A DNA stretch of 64,000 bases. Origin: Rariloculus sp965263005. Lineage in GTDB: Bacteria; Pseudomonadota; Gammaproteobacteria; Steroidobacterales; Rariloculaceae. The notes beneath the pieces are model-generated. The model made no database searches. It was not told the origin of the DNA and saw only the letters and a program-made list of their open reading frames with translations. This document shows, in pieces, positions 35,001 to 41,516 of this stretch (position 1 is its first letter; every line of letters starts with the position of its first letter). Where the stretch lies: NCBI RefSeq assembly GCF_965263005.1, contig NZ_OZ253579.1, forward strand, positions 1,550,001 through 1,614,000, written 5' to 3'. A program made the position numbers and the translations under genes.

Positions 35001-37110
35001 AGCTCGTGCTCACCGTCTTCTCACGCAGATCGTCGCCGATGGACCAGCCCGCGAGGGAGTTGCCGTCTTCCGCGGTCTCGTCGGCGTCACCGAGGATCCT
35101 CACGTTGAACATCGAACTCCCAAACCCCGTGACCTGCAGGTAGTACGGGGTCTCCTTCGCCAGCAGGGCGCCCGGCGGGGCGGAGAAGTAGGTCAGCCGC
35201 CCGTTCGTCAGCCCGCCGCGGCCTGTGAGCGGAAACAGCACGCTGCCCGGCTCGCCGTCGTCTGTAGCCGACAGCAGGCTCACCACGGCCATGTCCCCCA
35301 CGCCGGCATCTGAAAAATGAATGCCGATCTCGTCGAGCTTGTAGCCCGTCTCGTTGGCGCCGGTCCGGAAGGACTGGGCGAAGACGAATCCACTGCTAGG
35401 ATCTACGGGGAGAGCGCCATTGCTCAGCGGCTTGGTGACGTTGCCGACCAGCTTCCGGCCCGACGGCACGCCGAAGAACCCGATCGTTTGGGCAAGTTCG
35501 GCGGCCAGCGGTTCGTCGAACGTGTTGCAGATGCCCCGGTTCGAGCTGCAGTCCGACGAGACCGGCAGCGTGATCGTCACGCCGGCCTCGCCCGACGGAA
35601 TCACGGCGTAGTCGAACAGGTCGGAGCGGCCGTCCACGCGGTCGACACCGGTGTTTTCGGCGCCGGTCAACTGCACGCCCTGCTCGACCGCGTCGAGCGA
35701 CGCGATGTCGGCGCTGAAGCCGATGCGGACGGAGAACGACGTCCCGTCGTGGGTTGCGGGAATCGTCTCGAACCGCGCCGTGAAGGCCGCCTGGGTCGTG
35801 GCAGACGCGCTGGCGGCGCTGCTCGAGACGCTGCCGGTGGCGGCGCGCAGCTCGAAGTCGTAGGCGGTGCCGGGGCTCAGGCCGGTCACGGTGTAGCCCT
35901 TCTCATTGGCCTGCCCCGGGGCGCTGTTCGGAATCGTCTCCCAGGTGTCGGGCAACGCATCGTCGCCGGCCCGGTAGCGGACCTCGTGCGCGGTGATGAT
36001 GGCGCCGTCCGACGGCTCGTCCCAGGACAGTTTCGCCTTCGTGCTTCCGGCGCTCACCGCGAACCCGGTCGGCGCCGCCAGCTCTGCGTCGTCATCGAGG
36101 ATGGTCAGGGTCCGCTCGGCCGGGGCCGGGACGTAGTCCGGCGCCGTGACCATGCCCGACACCTTCACATCCTTGTCGGGCGCGGCCACGTCGTTGTTCG
36201 CGGCCGTGATCGTCACGTCGCCGGTGCTCGTCCTGCGGCCGGCACGGATCGTGAGCGTCGTGTTCGAGCTCAGGGCGAAGTCCGACGAGGTCGCCGGCGA
36301 CACCGCCGACGCCGACACCACCACCGTCACGGCCTCGTGCCACGTCTTGTTCAGGGACGCCGTGACCGTGCTCGCGCCGCCGTCCTCGGAGATTTCCGCC
36401 GGCGTCAGCTTCAGGCTCACCGTCGGCCGGTAGGGGACGCTACGCACGAGCGCATTTGTCAGCGGTTCGCCCAAAGTGCTGCAGATTTTCCCTGTCCCGC
36501 AACTGGTAGCGCGGGGGATATTGATTGTGACAGCCCGGGTTCGCGATCGTGGGTGGGGCACGAAGTGCCACAACTCGGGCCGTTCGTCCTGCTCCGCGAC
36601 GTCTTGGCTACTGCTGTTACCGAAGAACACCCCCCTCCGCAGGACTTCCTTTTCGACGGCGGCGGTGAACTCGACCTCGATCGTGAACGGGCCGCCGGTG
36701 TGGTACTTGTTTTCGGTGTTGAATCGGGCGGTGAAGGGCGGCAGCGTCATGGCCGCCGCGGTGGCGGCGGCGCCGGCGCCGCCGTTCACGGCCCGCAACT
36801 CGAAGTCATAGTCCGTCTCGGCGGTCAAGCCGGACAGGATGTAGCCGCTCGCGTTGTCGCCGCCGGAATCGCTGTCGGGGATCCGCTGCCAGGTGGGAAA
36901 CGCGGCAGTGCCGGCCCGGAAACGCACCTCGTGCCGGATGACACCCGCGGGCGGGTCGTCCCAGGACAGCTTCGCCTTGATGCTCCCGGGCGCCACCGCG
37001 AAGCCGGTCGGCGCCGCGGGGGCCAGGTCCTGGGCGGCGACCGGGGCGACCGGCAGGACGGCGGCGGCGGCGAGCAGGAACGCCGCGGCGAGGCGGCCGA
37101 CACGCAGCAT
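23044..37110 (-). CDS. Giant multidomain autotransporter adhesin (4,688 residues)
   Basis: ATG 37110 opens a signal peptide (MLRVGRLAAAFLLAAAAVLP...AQ). Domains follow in approximate residues: FN3 (28-115), a beta domain with a paired-Cys motif (150-225), Calx-beta-like (227-343), FN3 (343-427), a second paired-Cys domain (437-543), a choice-of-anchor-like domain (543-717), two Calx-beta-like (727-953), a third paired-Cys domain (953-1060), FN3 (1070-1173), spondin-N-like (1173-1390; PSPDWFVGVSGL, DAGTEEGTGF), and FN3 (1393-1483). Then come seven tandem 275/276-residue Ig-like units (1485-3325), cadherin-like (3327-3440), two FN3, two SwmB-like, two Calx-beta (3890-4140; ATADGTAKAGEDYTATSGTL), a Gly-rich linker and a 12-strand-type autotransporter barrel (4300-4688) ending in the aromatic LRGAFRW. 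The architecture predicts type V secretion and surface adhesion. No stop or frameshift interrupts it. Confidence 0.92.
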   Translation of the reverse strand: MLRVGRLAAAFLLAAAAVLPVAPVAAQDLAPAAPTGFAVAPGSIKAKLSWDDPPAGVIRHEVRFRAGTAAFPTWQRIPDSDSGGDNASGYILSGLTAETDYDFELRAVNGGAGAAATAAAMTLPPFTARFNTENKYHTGGPFTIEVEFTAAVEKEVLRRGVFFGNSSSQDVAEQDERPELWHFVPHPRSRTRAVTINIPRATSCGTGKICSTLGEPLTNALVRSVPYRPTVSLKLTPAEISEDGGASTVTASLNKTWHEAVTVVVSASAVSPATSSDFALSSNTTLTIRAGRRTSTGDVTITAANNDVAAPDKDVKVSGMVTAPDYVPAPAERTLTILDDDAELAAPTGFAVSAGSTKAKLSWDEPSDGAIITAHEVRYRAGDDALPDTWETIPNSAPGQANEKGYTVTGLSPGTAYDFELRAATGSVSSSAASASATTQAAFTARFETIPATHDGTSFSVRIGFSADIASLDAVEQGVQLTGAENTGVDRVDGRSDLFDYAVIPSGEAGVTITLPVSSDCSSNRGICNTFDEPLAAELAQTIGFFGVPSGRKLVGNVTKPLSNGALPVDPSSGFVFAQSFRTGANETGYKLDEIGIHFSDAGVGDMAVVSLLSATDDGEPGSVLFPLTGRGGLTNGRLTYFSAPPGALLAKETPYYLQVTGFGSSMFNVRILGDADETAEDGNSLAGWSIGDDLREKTVSTSWITTPKVMQLRVNGRVLGAAPSVFLGLEPAAVAENGAAATVTATVSPASATAFTVTVSAAPVDPAMASDFSLSTNTTLSFAANATKSTGIVTVAAVDNDVKAADKQVTVSGSVTGNDSIADPDDVTLLILDDERAAVSLVLTPGAIAENGGTSTVTATVSRASDTAFDVTVSAAPVDPATASDFSLSTNTTLSFAANATQSTGIVTVTAVNNDDQTENLRVTVSGSVSAAGIVAPAARRLTILDADAPTFTAWFDEIPERHNGVTAFTVRIHFSADISSVRTLEQGVQLSVDLTGNTVTRVDGRSDLWDYTATPKSNDDVVITLPSPSGCNMNAEICSSSNVPLTTALVGRIAGPASIDPSDEPREPSPPTNFWADALDGAVRLRWRAPIFDGGSPITGHEYRSREQYIATRPWTAWTSIPESTTGGPNGESFTVTEGMQNDQAYEFQLRARNSLGWTFATPRMDDAKPVAGLLPIDYSLTPSPPDPAVATHSRAVYTVTFEGQWTTEATPDGVPSGAHFSRLVGGVHNADVVFVEDAFRTASPGIESMAETGGTTTLKAEIAAAGDNHLSVLEGANNSILATASESLTGVTLTTDHPRVTLLTMVAPSPDWFVGVSGLSMLDNLGGWRESRTVELHPFDAGTEEGTGFSTTNDDTDPHERIGSLLGKGKFSAEPIATLTFQRTAVVTVPAAPTDLTATAGTGQVELTWTMGGDGGSAIAKHQYRYRTGPSYPENWTDIPDSAANEDNAASFTVVNLTIGLAHTFQVRAVNELGEGPAATTAALALNLDTIAGDDTVNIAEKAAGFAIGGDTGSEAGATVTVTVGGTELTATSAAGGAWSVDVPADAAYITGTSVAVTVSAAKTGFTAPSEVARTLEVDLAAPTASYTAPSSLQVGVVVSAMTPSTTATDIASYSATGLPSGLGIDTGAGVISGTPETADASTASATVTVKDTAGNAADASITFPAVAKADQTLTGFAYSSASVTFGDTAPTVTAPGGVQTTLTYSATPSDVCTVDSSTGALTLVGVGDCEITATAAGAANYNEATAAFTVTVQAVEALALNLDTIAGDDTVNIAEKAAGFAISGDTGSEAGVSVSVTIGTESPLTATSGSGGAWSVAVPANAAYITGASVAVTVSAAKTGFTAPSEVARTLEVDLAAPAASYTAPSSLKVGVAVSAMTPSTTATDIASYSATGLPSGLGIDATTGAISGTPDTADTNTASATVTVKDTAGNAADASITFPAVAKGAQTLTGFVYSSASVTFGGTAPTVTAPSGVQTTLSYSATPSDVCTVNSSTGALTLEEVGSCEITATAASSANYNEATAAFTVTVAAAGALALNLDTIAGDDTVNIAEKAAGVTISGDTGTESGVSVTVTVGSTPLTATSAAAGAWSVGVPANATYITGASVTVTVSASKTGYTPPSDVTRTLAVDLTAPSATYTAPSSLQVGVAIGAMTPSTTATDIASYSATGLPSGLGIDAGTGVVSGTPDTADPNTASAAVTVTDTAGNTVDVSITFPAVAKGAQTLTGFAYSSASVAFSGTAPAVTAPGGIQTTLSYSATPTTVCTVDASTGALTLVGVGACEITATAASSANYNEATASFSVTVQAAGALALNLDAIATDNTVNIAEKAAGFVISGDTGSEAGVTVSVTIGTESPLTATSGSGGAWSVDVPANATYITGTSVTVTVSASKTGYTPPSDVTRALAVDLTAPAASYTAPGTLKVGVAIGAMTPSTTATDIASYGATGLPSGLGIDTGTGVISGTPDTADASTASATVTVKDTAGNTVDVPITFPAVAKGAQTLTGFVYSSASVTFGGTAPTVTAPGGVQTTLSYSATPSDVCTVNSSTGALTLEEVGSCEITATAASSANYNEATAAFTVTVAAAGALALNLDAIAGDDTVNSAEKAAGFMISGDTGTESGVSVTVTVGSTPLTATSDSGGAWSVAVPADAAYLTGTSVAVTVSASKTGYTPPSDVTRTLAVDLTAPSATYTAPSSLQVGVAIGAMTPSTTATDIASYSATGLPSGLGIDAGTGVVSGTPDTADPNTASAAVTVTDTAGNSVDVSITFPAVAKGAQTLTGFAYSSASVAFGGTAPAVTAPGGVQTTLSYSATPTTVCTVDASTGALTLMGVGACNITATAAGAANYNEATAAFTVTVQAAGALALNLDTIAGDDTVNIAEKAAGFTISGDTGSEAGVSVTVTVGGTELTAISAAGGAWSVAVPADAAYLTGASVAVTVSASKTGFTSPGDVMRTLAVDLTAPAASYTAPGTLKVGVAIGAMTPSTTATDIAEYSATGLPSGLGIDTGTGVISGTPDTADVSTADATVTVTDTAGNPATVSIAFPAVAKGAQTLTGFAYSSASVAFGGTAPAVTAPSGVQTTLTYAAAPTTVCTVDASTGALTLVGVGACEITATAASSANYNEATAAFTVTVQAAGALALNLDTIATDNTVNIAEKAAGFTISGDTGSEAGVSVTVTVGGTELTATSAAAGAWSVDVPANAAYITGASVAVTVSASKTGLTSPSDVMRTLAVDLTAPAASYTAPGTLQVGVAIGVMTPSTTDTDIAEYSATGLPSGLGIDTGTGVIGGTPDTADANTASATVTVTDTAGNPATVSITFPAVANDDTEAPDANMAPSFTSSDTFTPAENQTAVGTVVASDDDTGDDITGYALSGGADQALFAINETNGALTFLTAPNYEDAQDVNTDNAYLVTVQATSGTGDREQTGTQTITVTVMDADEQPDKPAKPTVSAVSGSTTSLTATWTEPGLNGGPELTGYEVRYQSRASATDAWSAVVDWTHTGTTTTTTITGLTAGTEYQVRVRALNGETPSAWSDPSAAVSTHSSTVPERPAVTATAGSHTSLDVRWTMPGLGGRQTISGYDVRYREGSNGAWNDWAHAGSVTSTTIAGLAPNTAYQVQVRALNGESSSAWSRTGSGRTSAPETTEVWDLEVTGPGADEVWNSGERVEVRVKFSLPVTVQVPDGGRAPVLALAFFDDAPEERQRRSSASAQYTGGSGTDTLTFAYTVTAADAGAAHVVVVDNGLRDRDGAIRTLEGGGSDTAFEQTRAGPVEVVLDADHAWSAGERIQVRVTFFDEVVVDTAGGTPTIGLRLGDERGLRDPVRTAAYTRGSGTKKLTFEYELSASDGTVRGVEVVANTLAANGGAIRNEQGLTAQLGHPGSVWSSPQDPMRPALRVRGFDAAHEGETLEFRVTLQPASRFEVAVDYATADGTAKAGEDYTATSGTLTFEPGETEKTVGVEVLSDDDAEESETVRLRLSNIESDWPYGPLFSTVGEATSRIENGAAPEDAPTDSTPQPPADAPTGSTSVFTTVKVSVADTQVREAPRATLNFAVTLNEAASVEVKVGYRTADLSARAGADYTAANGTLTIPAGSRSGTVRVTVLDDTHDEGNEKMLLVLYSADGAIRDDYLGIGTIENTDPMPKAWLARFGRTASDHAVAAIEGRWRSGAEARPQTHLTIGGRRVENLFDFDRVRDGFNALQAGPAAIDPRLDPESAWARMDRLKAENLGLAGGSPAGSGLAGNPAGGGLAGSGFSGSDLAGGGPADSRSAPRGGLSAARGALAGALGLPDLRNGLMGSSFFYSKRPGDGDGPGGGTGWLGNWSAWGNTAATRFRGADGPLSLDGEVATATLGADSRWGRWHGGLALSYSEGDGVYTHPEAAGGAVTSTLTSLHPFARYEVNDRTSFWGVLGYGSGALRLTPEGAETGIETDLATAMAAFGGRGVFSVRSSRFGAFELAVVSDVRVSETVSDSVENLMGAAGATSRVRVMLEGSGSMPLATGGVLKPTLEAGLRYDDGDAETGAGLEIGAGLGYAAGVLAVEVKGRMLLAHEDTEYEEWGFSGSIRYQPRSDGRGLSMNLGSAWGATQSGMQSLWSRQDASGLVRGAAMNAAQRFQAELGYGFTGRRKTDALWMPFLGAESADGGAQSLRMGVRLRSGPNLEAGLEFGRLDNGRGAPERAVQLRGAFRW
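27135..32660 (-). repeat. Seven tandem 825/828-bp units encoding Ig-like modules
   Basis: The start codons of the unit motif LALNLD(T/A)IA lie at about 32639, 31814, 30986, 30161, 29333, 28508 and 27683, spaced 825, 828, 825, 828, 825 and 825 bases. Each unit encodes three modules: a Big/Bap-like domain (NIAEKAAGF...GDTG, VDLTAP), a putative Ig domain (SATGLPSGLGID, ISGTPDTAD) and a third Ig-like domain (FAYSSASV...NYNEATAAF). The seventh unit lacks the third module. Nucleotide identity between units is very high over long runs, indicating recent duplication or gene conversion. Confidence 0.93.
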
Positions 37111-37300
37111 GGGAGCGCGGACGAGGCGCCGGCGGCCGCGCTCCACCCGGGTGTTGCCGGCGTCCTGGTCCTGCGGGTCCTCGAAGTTGGGCGCTGCGTC
37201 GAACGTCAGCGCCCCCGACGTCGCCCCGATCAAGAAGAACCCCGGATCCGTGCCGCCGGTGATCGCGCAGCCCGTGACGAGGCCGCCGGCCGACCGGCGG
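37111..37300 (-). pseudogene. Stranded cadherin-like domain fragment upstream of the adhesin signal peptide
   Basis: In the same frame as the adhesin but before its signal peptide, the DNA reads VTGCAITGGTDPGFFLIG, TSGALTFDAAPNFEDPQDQD and AGNTRVERG. This matches the cadherin-like domain inside the adhesin (ITGYALSGGADQALFAI, NGALTFLTAPNYEDAQD). An internal extracellular domain in front of a secretion signal makes no structural sense, so it is the remains of another adhesin copy or of an N-terminal rearrangement. Confidence 0.75.
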
Positions 37301-37704
37301 CGGAATAAGTCCGAGATGAGGGACGGCCGCCCCGGCGGGGCGGCAGCCGGTCGGGCGGCGATGGCGGGCGGCGTTGCTCCCGCGTCCGAGGCGCAATCAT
37401 GGCCTCAGGTTCGAGGCTCGTGTACAACAAGCTTCCAACCACCTCGCACGGATGGACTCCATCGCCGTATCACTCCCTGTTCGCGCCCCATAACATCAGC
37501 GGCGACCGACGGGGTGCGAACATAACCGGCTTTGAATCAATTGTAAATACTGGAGTAAATCACCATATCAATAATTTTATTTTCTCCACCGCCTGCTGGA
37601 ATTCCGCTGAACCCGTCCCTCGATGCACACATGAACGGGCGACACCGGGCTCCGACGGGACTTTCCCGGAGATTCTTTGAGAAAGATGAATTTGTGCTGC
37701 AGCG
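37301..37704. other. Non-coding region between adhesin and polysaccharide locus, possible adhesin promoter
   Basis: The stretch 37530-37590 is strongly AT-rich. On the minus strand TTGATA (37566-37571) and TATTTA (37544-37549) are spaced 16 bases and could be a promoter directing transcription toward the adhesin, with a leader of over 400 bases. The rest shows no convincing coding frame or RNA gene. Confidence 0.35.
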
Positions 37705-39045
37705 CTACGTGACGGACCCGGAGTCCCCGGAGAGCGCCGGGTACGGGACCGCATCCCGATCCGGTTGGCGATGCCGGCTGTCAACGATCGCGCGCATCGC
37801 GGCGATACGCTCGTCCCGGACGTGCCCGTCGGGATGAACGGGGACAACGCGCCGCGGGAATTTCCAGCCGGTGTTCAACGCGCGAAAGTGAAAGAAGAAC
37901 AGCGTGGGCTCCTCGCTTCCATTGGCGTCGCCTTGTCCAGGCCGACCCGCTGGGTGCGGCGTCAGCCAAGCCGCGATCCGCCGGACGGCAGCCAGAAAGC
38001 GTCCCGGGTCAACCCCGAAGACACGCAGCACGCGCTTGACGGCGGTGCGAGTCCACCGCGAAACCCACCGTCGGCGCGGGACGACGTCATGGACATTGTT
38101 GAACGAAGTTCGCGCCGGTCGATAGAGGTATTTGCGTCCACGCTCGAACTGAAGGTTTCTGGATCGGAATGGCGAGTCGAAGCAGCGTCCCGGGCTGTTG
38201 TCGACAGCCATCGGGACGATGTAGGAGGGCAGGTAGACGTGCGCCTTGCGCATTTGGCCCAGACACGTCGCGAGCGGCCTGGAAGCCGCGTTGAAGAGAT
38301 ACTCGTCAACGTCGAGGTTGATGCACCAGTCCGTGTACGGGCCAAAAAGCAGCCGGCAGTGATTGAGCGCAACGGTCTGGGCGAATTTCAACCCTGTCAG
38401 CGCCGGCGGTCCGTACAGGTAGTCCCAATTGACGACAATGAACGCAGCGCCCTTCACCCGCGATGCCAGTTCCGCATAGACGTCGTCCCGGTCCGCACTG
38501 CCGTTGTCGTAGATCACGAACCGGCCGACGCCGTGCACCCGGTGGTGCCAGGCACACCAGTCATCCAACCATTGCCGTTCGTTGTCCTTCTGCACGGTGG
38601 CCAGCGTCAACGCCACGTGCGGCCGCGGCGGCGGCGCTCCCGGCAGACGGACCTGGACGTCAATCCCGAATTCGGGGAAGTCCACCTGCAAGTTCACATT
38701 CGGGTTGCCCGCGGCGTTGACATCGGACGTGCCGATGACGCGGAGGATGGACATGCGCCCTGGACCCCAGGGCGCCTCTTCGACAACGAACCTTCTTCGC
38801 CGACCGAAAAGCCTGACGGCGCGCGGGTACCCGAAGTCCAAAAACGGCGGACCGATACAGACGACCTCGTCACTGTTCGGCGCTCGGAAGACATCGCAGA
38901 AGATCGTCGTCCTGTCGCAGAGCGCGCGGATCTCGTCGCCGATCTCGAATCCGGCGAACGACCGTTCCACGCGCACCCCGGCCGGTACGCGAACCGCCTG
39001 TGGTGTGTACTTCGCAAGGATTCCCGCCACGTGGCTCCCGTTCAT
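37705..39045 (-). CDS. Glycosyltransferase family 92-like protein
   Basis: From ATG 39045 (MNGSHVAGIL) the protein has 446 residues. The catalytic half has LTLATVQKDNERQWLDDWCAWH, FVIYDNGSADRD and the metal-binding D-x-D in CINLDVDEYLF, followed by FFFHFRALNTGWKF, matching GT92/DUF23-like enzymes that use inverting chemistry. An in-frame start at 39087 adds 14 residues. It is the last gene on the minus side of the polysaccharide locus, 57 bases after the sulfotransferase. The sugar transferred cannot be told. Confidence 0.8.
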   Translation of the reverse strand: MNGSHVAGILAKYTPQAVRVPAGVRVERSFAGFEIGDEIRALCDRTTIFCDVFRAPNSDEVVCIGPPFLDFGYPRAVRLFGRRRRFVVEEAPWGPGRMSILRVIGTSDVNAAGNPNVNLQVDFPEFGIDVQVRLPGAPPPRPHVALTLATVQKDNERQWLDDWCAWHHRVHGVGRFVIYDNGSADRDDVYAELASRVKGAAFIVVNWDYLYGPPALTGLKFAQTVALNHCRLLFGPYTDWCINLDVDEYLFNAASRPLATCLGQMRKAHVYLPSYIVPMAVDNSPGRCFDSPFRSRNLQFERGRKYLYRPARTSFNNVHDVVPRRRWVSRWTRTAVKRVLRVFGVDPGRFLAAVRRIAAWLTPHPAGRPGQGDANGSEEPTLFFFHFRALNTGWKFPRRVVPVHPDGHVRDERIAAMRAIVDSRHRQPDRDAVPYPALSGDSGSVT

Positions 39046-39102
39046 TTCCGAATGTTGAAGGGTGTCACGGCAGCCTCCTGCAGCCACCGGGCCGCCTGCG
39101 CA

Positions 39103-39816
39103 TCATCGCGACCGGTCGACCGTCCTCCCGGTCGCGCCCCACGGCAGCACTTTTCGGCCAACCTGCAAGGCAAGCCGCACGATCCGCTGCACCGGATCCG
39201 GCAGGTGCCCGAGCAGGCGACCGAGATAGTAGCTCGCATCGTCGCCGGACCGGTTGTGGCGCCCGTACCGCGCGGCGGCCGAAACGGGCAAGTCGCAGAA
39301 GAGGCACAGCCTTTCGGGGTCATCCGCCTCGATGTCGAACACCAGCAGTTGCTTCGGCGGAATCGTCGCTACGACGGCATCGTGGTGCGCCTTGCGGTCC
39401 CGGGCGAGCTTCCTGGAGAACACGTCCAGACTGGCGGTCCCGTACCGGTGCTTCAGGTACCGCCGCCGCCGCGTGCGGCGTGCCCAGCGTCGCATGCTCA
39501 GCAACCACGCCGCCCGATCGCGCGTGTTGAGAATGAACTTCGCTCCGGGATAGTCGCGCAGGAGTTCCCGAAAGCGCTTGAAGCCTTCGAAGTAGTCGTC
39601 CGGATCGTTGAACTCCATGTCCGTGAAGGCAGCGTAGCGCTCGTCGTAGCCATCCAGGGCCCGTCGTCCCGCTTCAAGATTGTCCCGCATTCGGCGCGCG
39701 AGGTCCCCTCCGTCCCAGTGGACCGCCGGTATTCCATTGCGATTGAAGAAATCCCAGAGCGTGGTGGTGCCGCACTTGCGGAAGCCAATCTGAAAGTACT
39801 TCTGCCTCTCGATCAT
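39103..39816 (-). CDS. PAPS-dependent sulfotransferase family protein
   Basis: The 237-residue protein begins with the 5'-phosphosulfate-binding loop FQIGFRKCGTTTLWDFF. It has the 3'-phosphate-binding segment in AKFILNTRDRAAWLLSMRRW, the two core motifs of the P-loop sulfotransferase superfamily. Such enzymes move sulfate from PAPS to hydroxyls of sugars or small molecules. Within a glycan locus it probably sulfates the surface polysaccharide. No membrane segment is visible, so it would act in the cytoplasm on sugar or lipid-linked precursors. Confidence 0.85.
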   Translation of the reverse strand: MIERQKYFQIGFRKCGTTTLWDFFNRNGIPAVHWDGGDLARRMRDNLEAGRRALDGYDERYAAFTDMEFNDPDDYFEGFKRFRELLRDYPGAKFILNTRDRAAWLLSMRRWARRTRRRRYLKHRYGTASLDVFSRKLARDRKAHHDAVVATIPPKQLLVFDIEADDPERLCLFCDLPVSAAARYGRHNRSGDDASYYLGRLLGHLPDPVQRIVRLALQVGRKVLPWGATGRTVDRSR

Positions 39817-39931
39817 TCCAGTCCCTCTGCGCTCACTATCGGTACTCCCGGAGAACGTCGCCTGCCGCGGGCAGGGACGACGGCCGGTCTCGCGGCGTAG
39901 CCCCCTCCCGGCGAGGCGCCATGACGCCTCG

Positions 39932-40858
39932 CTACGGCCGGTGAATCAGCGTGGCCAGCATGCCGGTGGCGAGCCTCCAGTACCTGAACCTCCGGCACAT
40001 GCCGATCGGGTCCAGCCGGAAGGCGGTCGCCAGCGAGGCAAGTGCGGCGCGACGGCTGCCGTACGGCAACTCGTACCGGGCCAGCCACAGGTGCACCCTG
40101 GCATGCGCGGCCGGCCGTGCGCGGAGCGAGCGCGCGAATCGCACGAGATGCGTTCGGACCATGCCGGCATGGGCGGCGAAGTTCTCGGGGGTCCGGTCGG
40201 TCATTTGCCCGCGGCCATGCCGGTACCGGAGCAGCGCGACCTGCGCCACGAAGTCCACGTGCCAGCCCCGGGCGCAGATCCGGCTCGCGAAGTCCACGTC
40301 ATTTGCCTGCTGGAGTCGTTCATCGAATCCCCCGACCGAATGGGCGGCCAACCCGCGCACCAGCCACGAAGACGGCGATGTCGGTACGTGCAGCGCCAGC
40401 ACGTGCTCCAGGATGTCTCCGCGCAGCGTCATTTGCGTGGTTCCGATTCGTTCCCGGCTCGCCTCGTCCAACACGTCGTGCCAGCAATACACGAGCCCGA
40501 CGCTCGGCGGCGCCGCGTCGAGAAGCGCCACCTGAGCCGCCAGCTTGGCCGGCAGCCACGCGTCGTCGTCGTCCAGGAAGGCGACATATTCGCCGCGGGC
40601 GTGCTCGATCCCGGTGTTCAACGCCTTCGACTGGCCGAAGTTGCGTTCGTGGCGAAACGACCGAATGCGGGCATCGGCGAATCGGGCGATCGCCTCCGGC
40701 GTCTCGTCCGTGGAATGATCGTCGACGATGAGCAGCTCGAAGTCCGTCCAGGTCTGGGCGAGGACGCTGCCGACGGCGCGCGCAAGCCATTCCGCGCGGT
40801 TGCGGGTCGGAATGACGACGCTGACCCTGGGGGGCTTGCCTCTCGCCCGGTCAGGCAT
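39932..40858 (-). CDS. Glycosyltransferase family 2 protein
   Basis: A 308-residue GT-A enzyme with VSVVIPTRNRAEWLARAVGS at the N-terminus, LLIVDDHSTDET, and the metal-binding motif FLDDDDAWLP. The acceptor-side motif appears as FDERLQQANDVDFASR. GT2 enzymes of this type add one sugar to a lipid-linked glycan on the inner face of the membrane. It overlaps the priming sugar transferase by eight bases and so is cotranscribed. The 115 bases after its stop carry no gene. Confidence 0.92.
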   Translation of the reverse strand: MPDRARGKPPRVSVVIPTRNRAEWLARAVGSVLAQTWTDFELLIVDDHSTDETPEAIARFADARIRSFRHERNFGQSKALNTGIEHARGEYVAFLDDDDAWLPAKLAAQVALLDAAPPSVGLVYCWHDVLDEASRERIGTTQMTLRGDILEHVLALHVPTSPSSWLVRGLAAHSVGGFDERLQQANDVDFASRICARGWHVDFVAQVALLRYRHGRGQMTDRTPENFAAHAGMVRTHLVRFARSLRARPAAHARVHLWLARYELPYGSRRAALASLATAFRLDPIGMCRRFRYWRLATGMLATLIHRP

Positions 40859-41516
40859 CGTCCCGCCTTGCGTCGGGCCCGTGCGGGCGCAGCGTCCTGC
40901 ACACGCAGGCCGCGCACAGCCTGAGGTCCAGCCACGGACTCATACGCGCGATGTAGAGGTTGTCGTAGCGGAGCTTGTGCTGCGCACGGACGGGGTAGCC
41001 GCCCCGCCACTGGGCAAGCCCCGCAATCCCCGGACGCACCCGCAGCCGGCTCTCGAAGCCGGGCACCGTCCGGTCGATCCGCGCGGCCAGCGCCGGACGC
41101 TCGGGACGCGGCCCGACCAGGCTCATCTCGCCCCGCAGCACGTTGACGAGTTGCGGCAGCTCGTCGAGATGGTACCGGCGCAGCACCCGGCCGACCGCGG
41201 TGCTGCGCGCATCGCGCCACGCCGCCCACACCGGTCCGGTGCGCTCCTCGGCGCCCTCGACCATGGTGCGGAACTTGAGCATCCGGAACACCCGACCGTC
41301 CCGTCCCAGCCGCGCCTGGCGGTAGAGCACCGGACCCCCGTCCTCGATGCGGATCGCCAGCGCGATCGTGCCCCCGAGCGCCAGCCACAGCGGCCCCGCC
41401 AGCACCAGCGCCAGCGCCGTCAGCGCGAGATCGAACGGACGCTTGTAGCGTTCGCGGCCCGTCGCCGGCCTCTCCCCGCCGCCCGCGCACGGGTTCGCTG
41501 CCTGCCGCCGCGTCAC
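40851..41516 (-). CDS. Undecaprenyl-phosphate sugar-1-phosphate transferase (priming enzyme)
   Basis: Taking GTG 41516 (overlapping the upstream stop as GTGA) gives 221 residues: a short PglC-like member of the bacterial sugar transferase family. It has KRPFDLALTALALVLAGPLW (the reentrant hydrophobic segment), FRMLKFRTM, the catalytic Asp-Glu pair in YHLDELPQLVNVLRGEMS, and SLVGPRPERP. It loads the first sugar phosphate onto undecaprenyl phosphate. The start of the reading frame at 41636 would add 40 arginine-rich residues that belong to another frame of the upstream gene. Confidence 0.92.
   Translation of the reverse strand: MTRRQAANPCAGGGERPATGRERYKRPFDLALTALALVLAGPLWLALGGTIALAIRIEDGGPVLYRQARLGRDGRVFRMLKFRTMVEGAEERTGPVWAAWRDARSTAVGRVLRRYHLDELPQLVNVLRGEMSLVGPRPERPALAARIDRTVPGFESRLRVRPGIAGLAQWRGGYPVRAQHKLRYDNLYIARMSPWLDLRLCAACVCRTLRPHGPDARRDDA

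Noticed and set aside
32713..37308. Long plus-strand frames (359, 503 and 663 codons)
   Set aside because: All antisense to the adhesin and without recognisable domains. Their length follows from low stop-codon density in GC-rich DNA.
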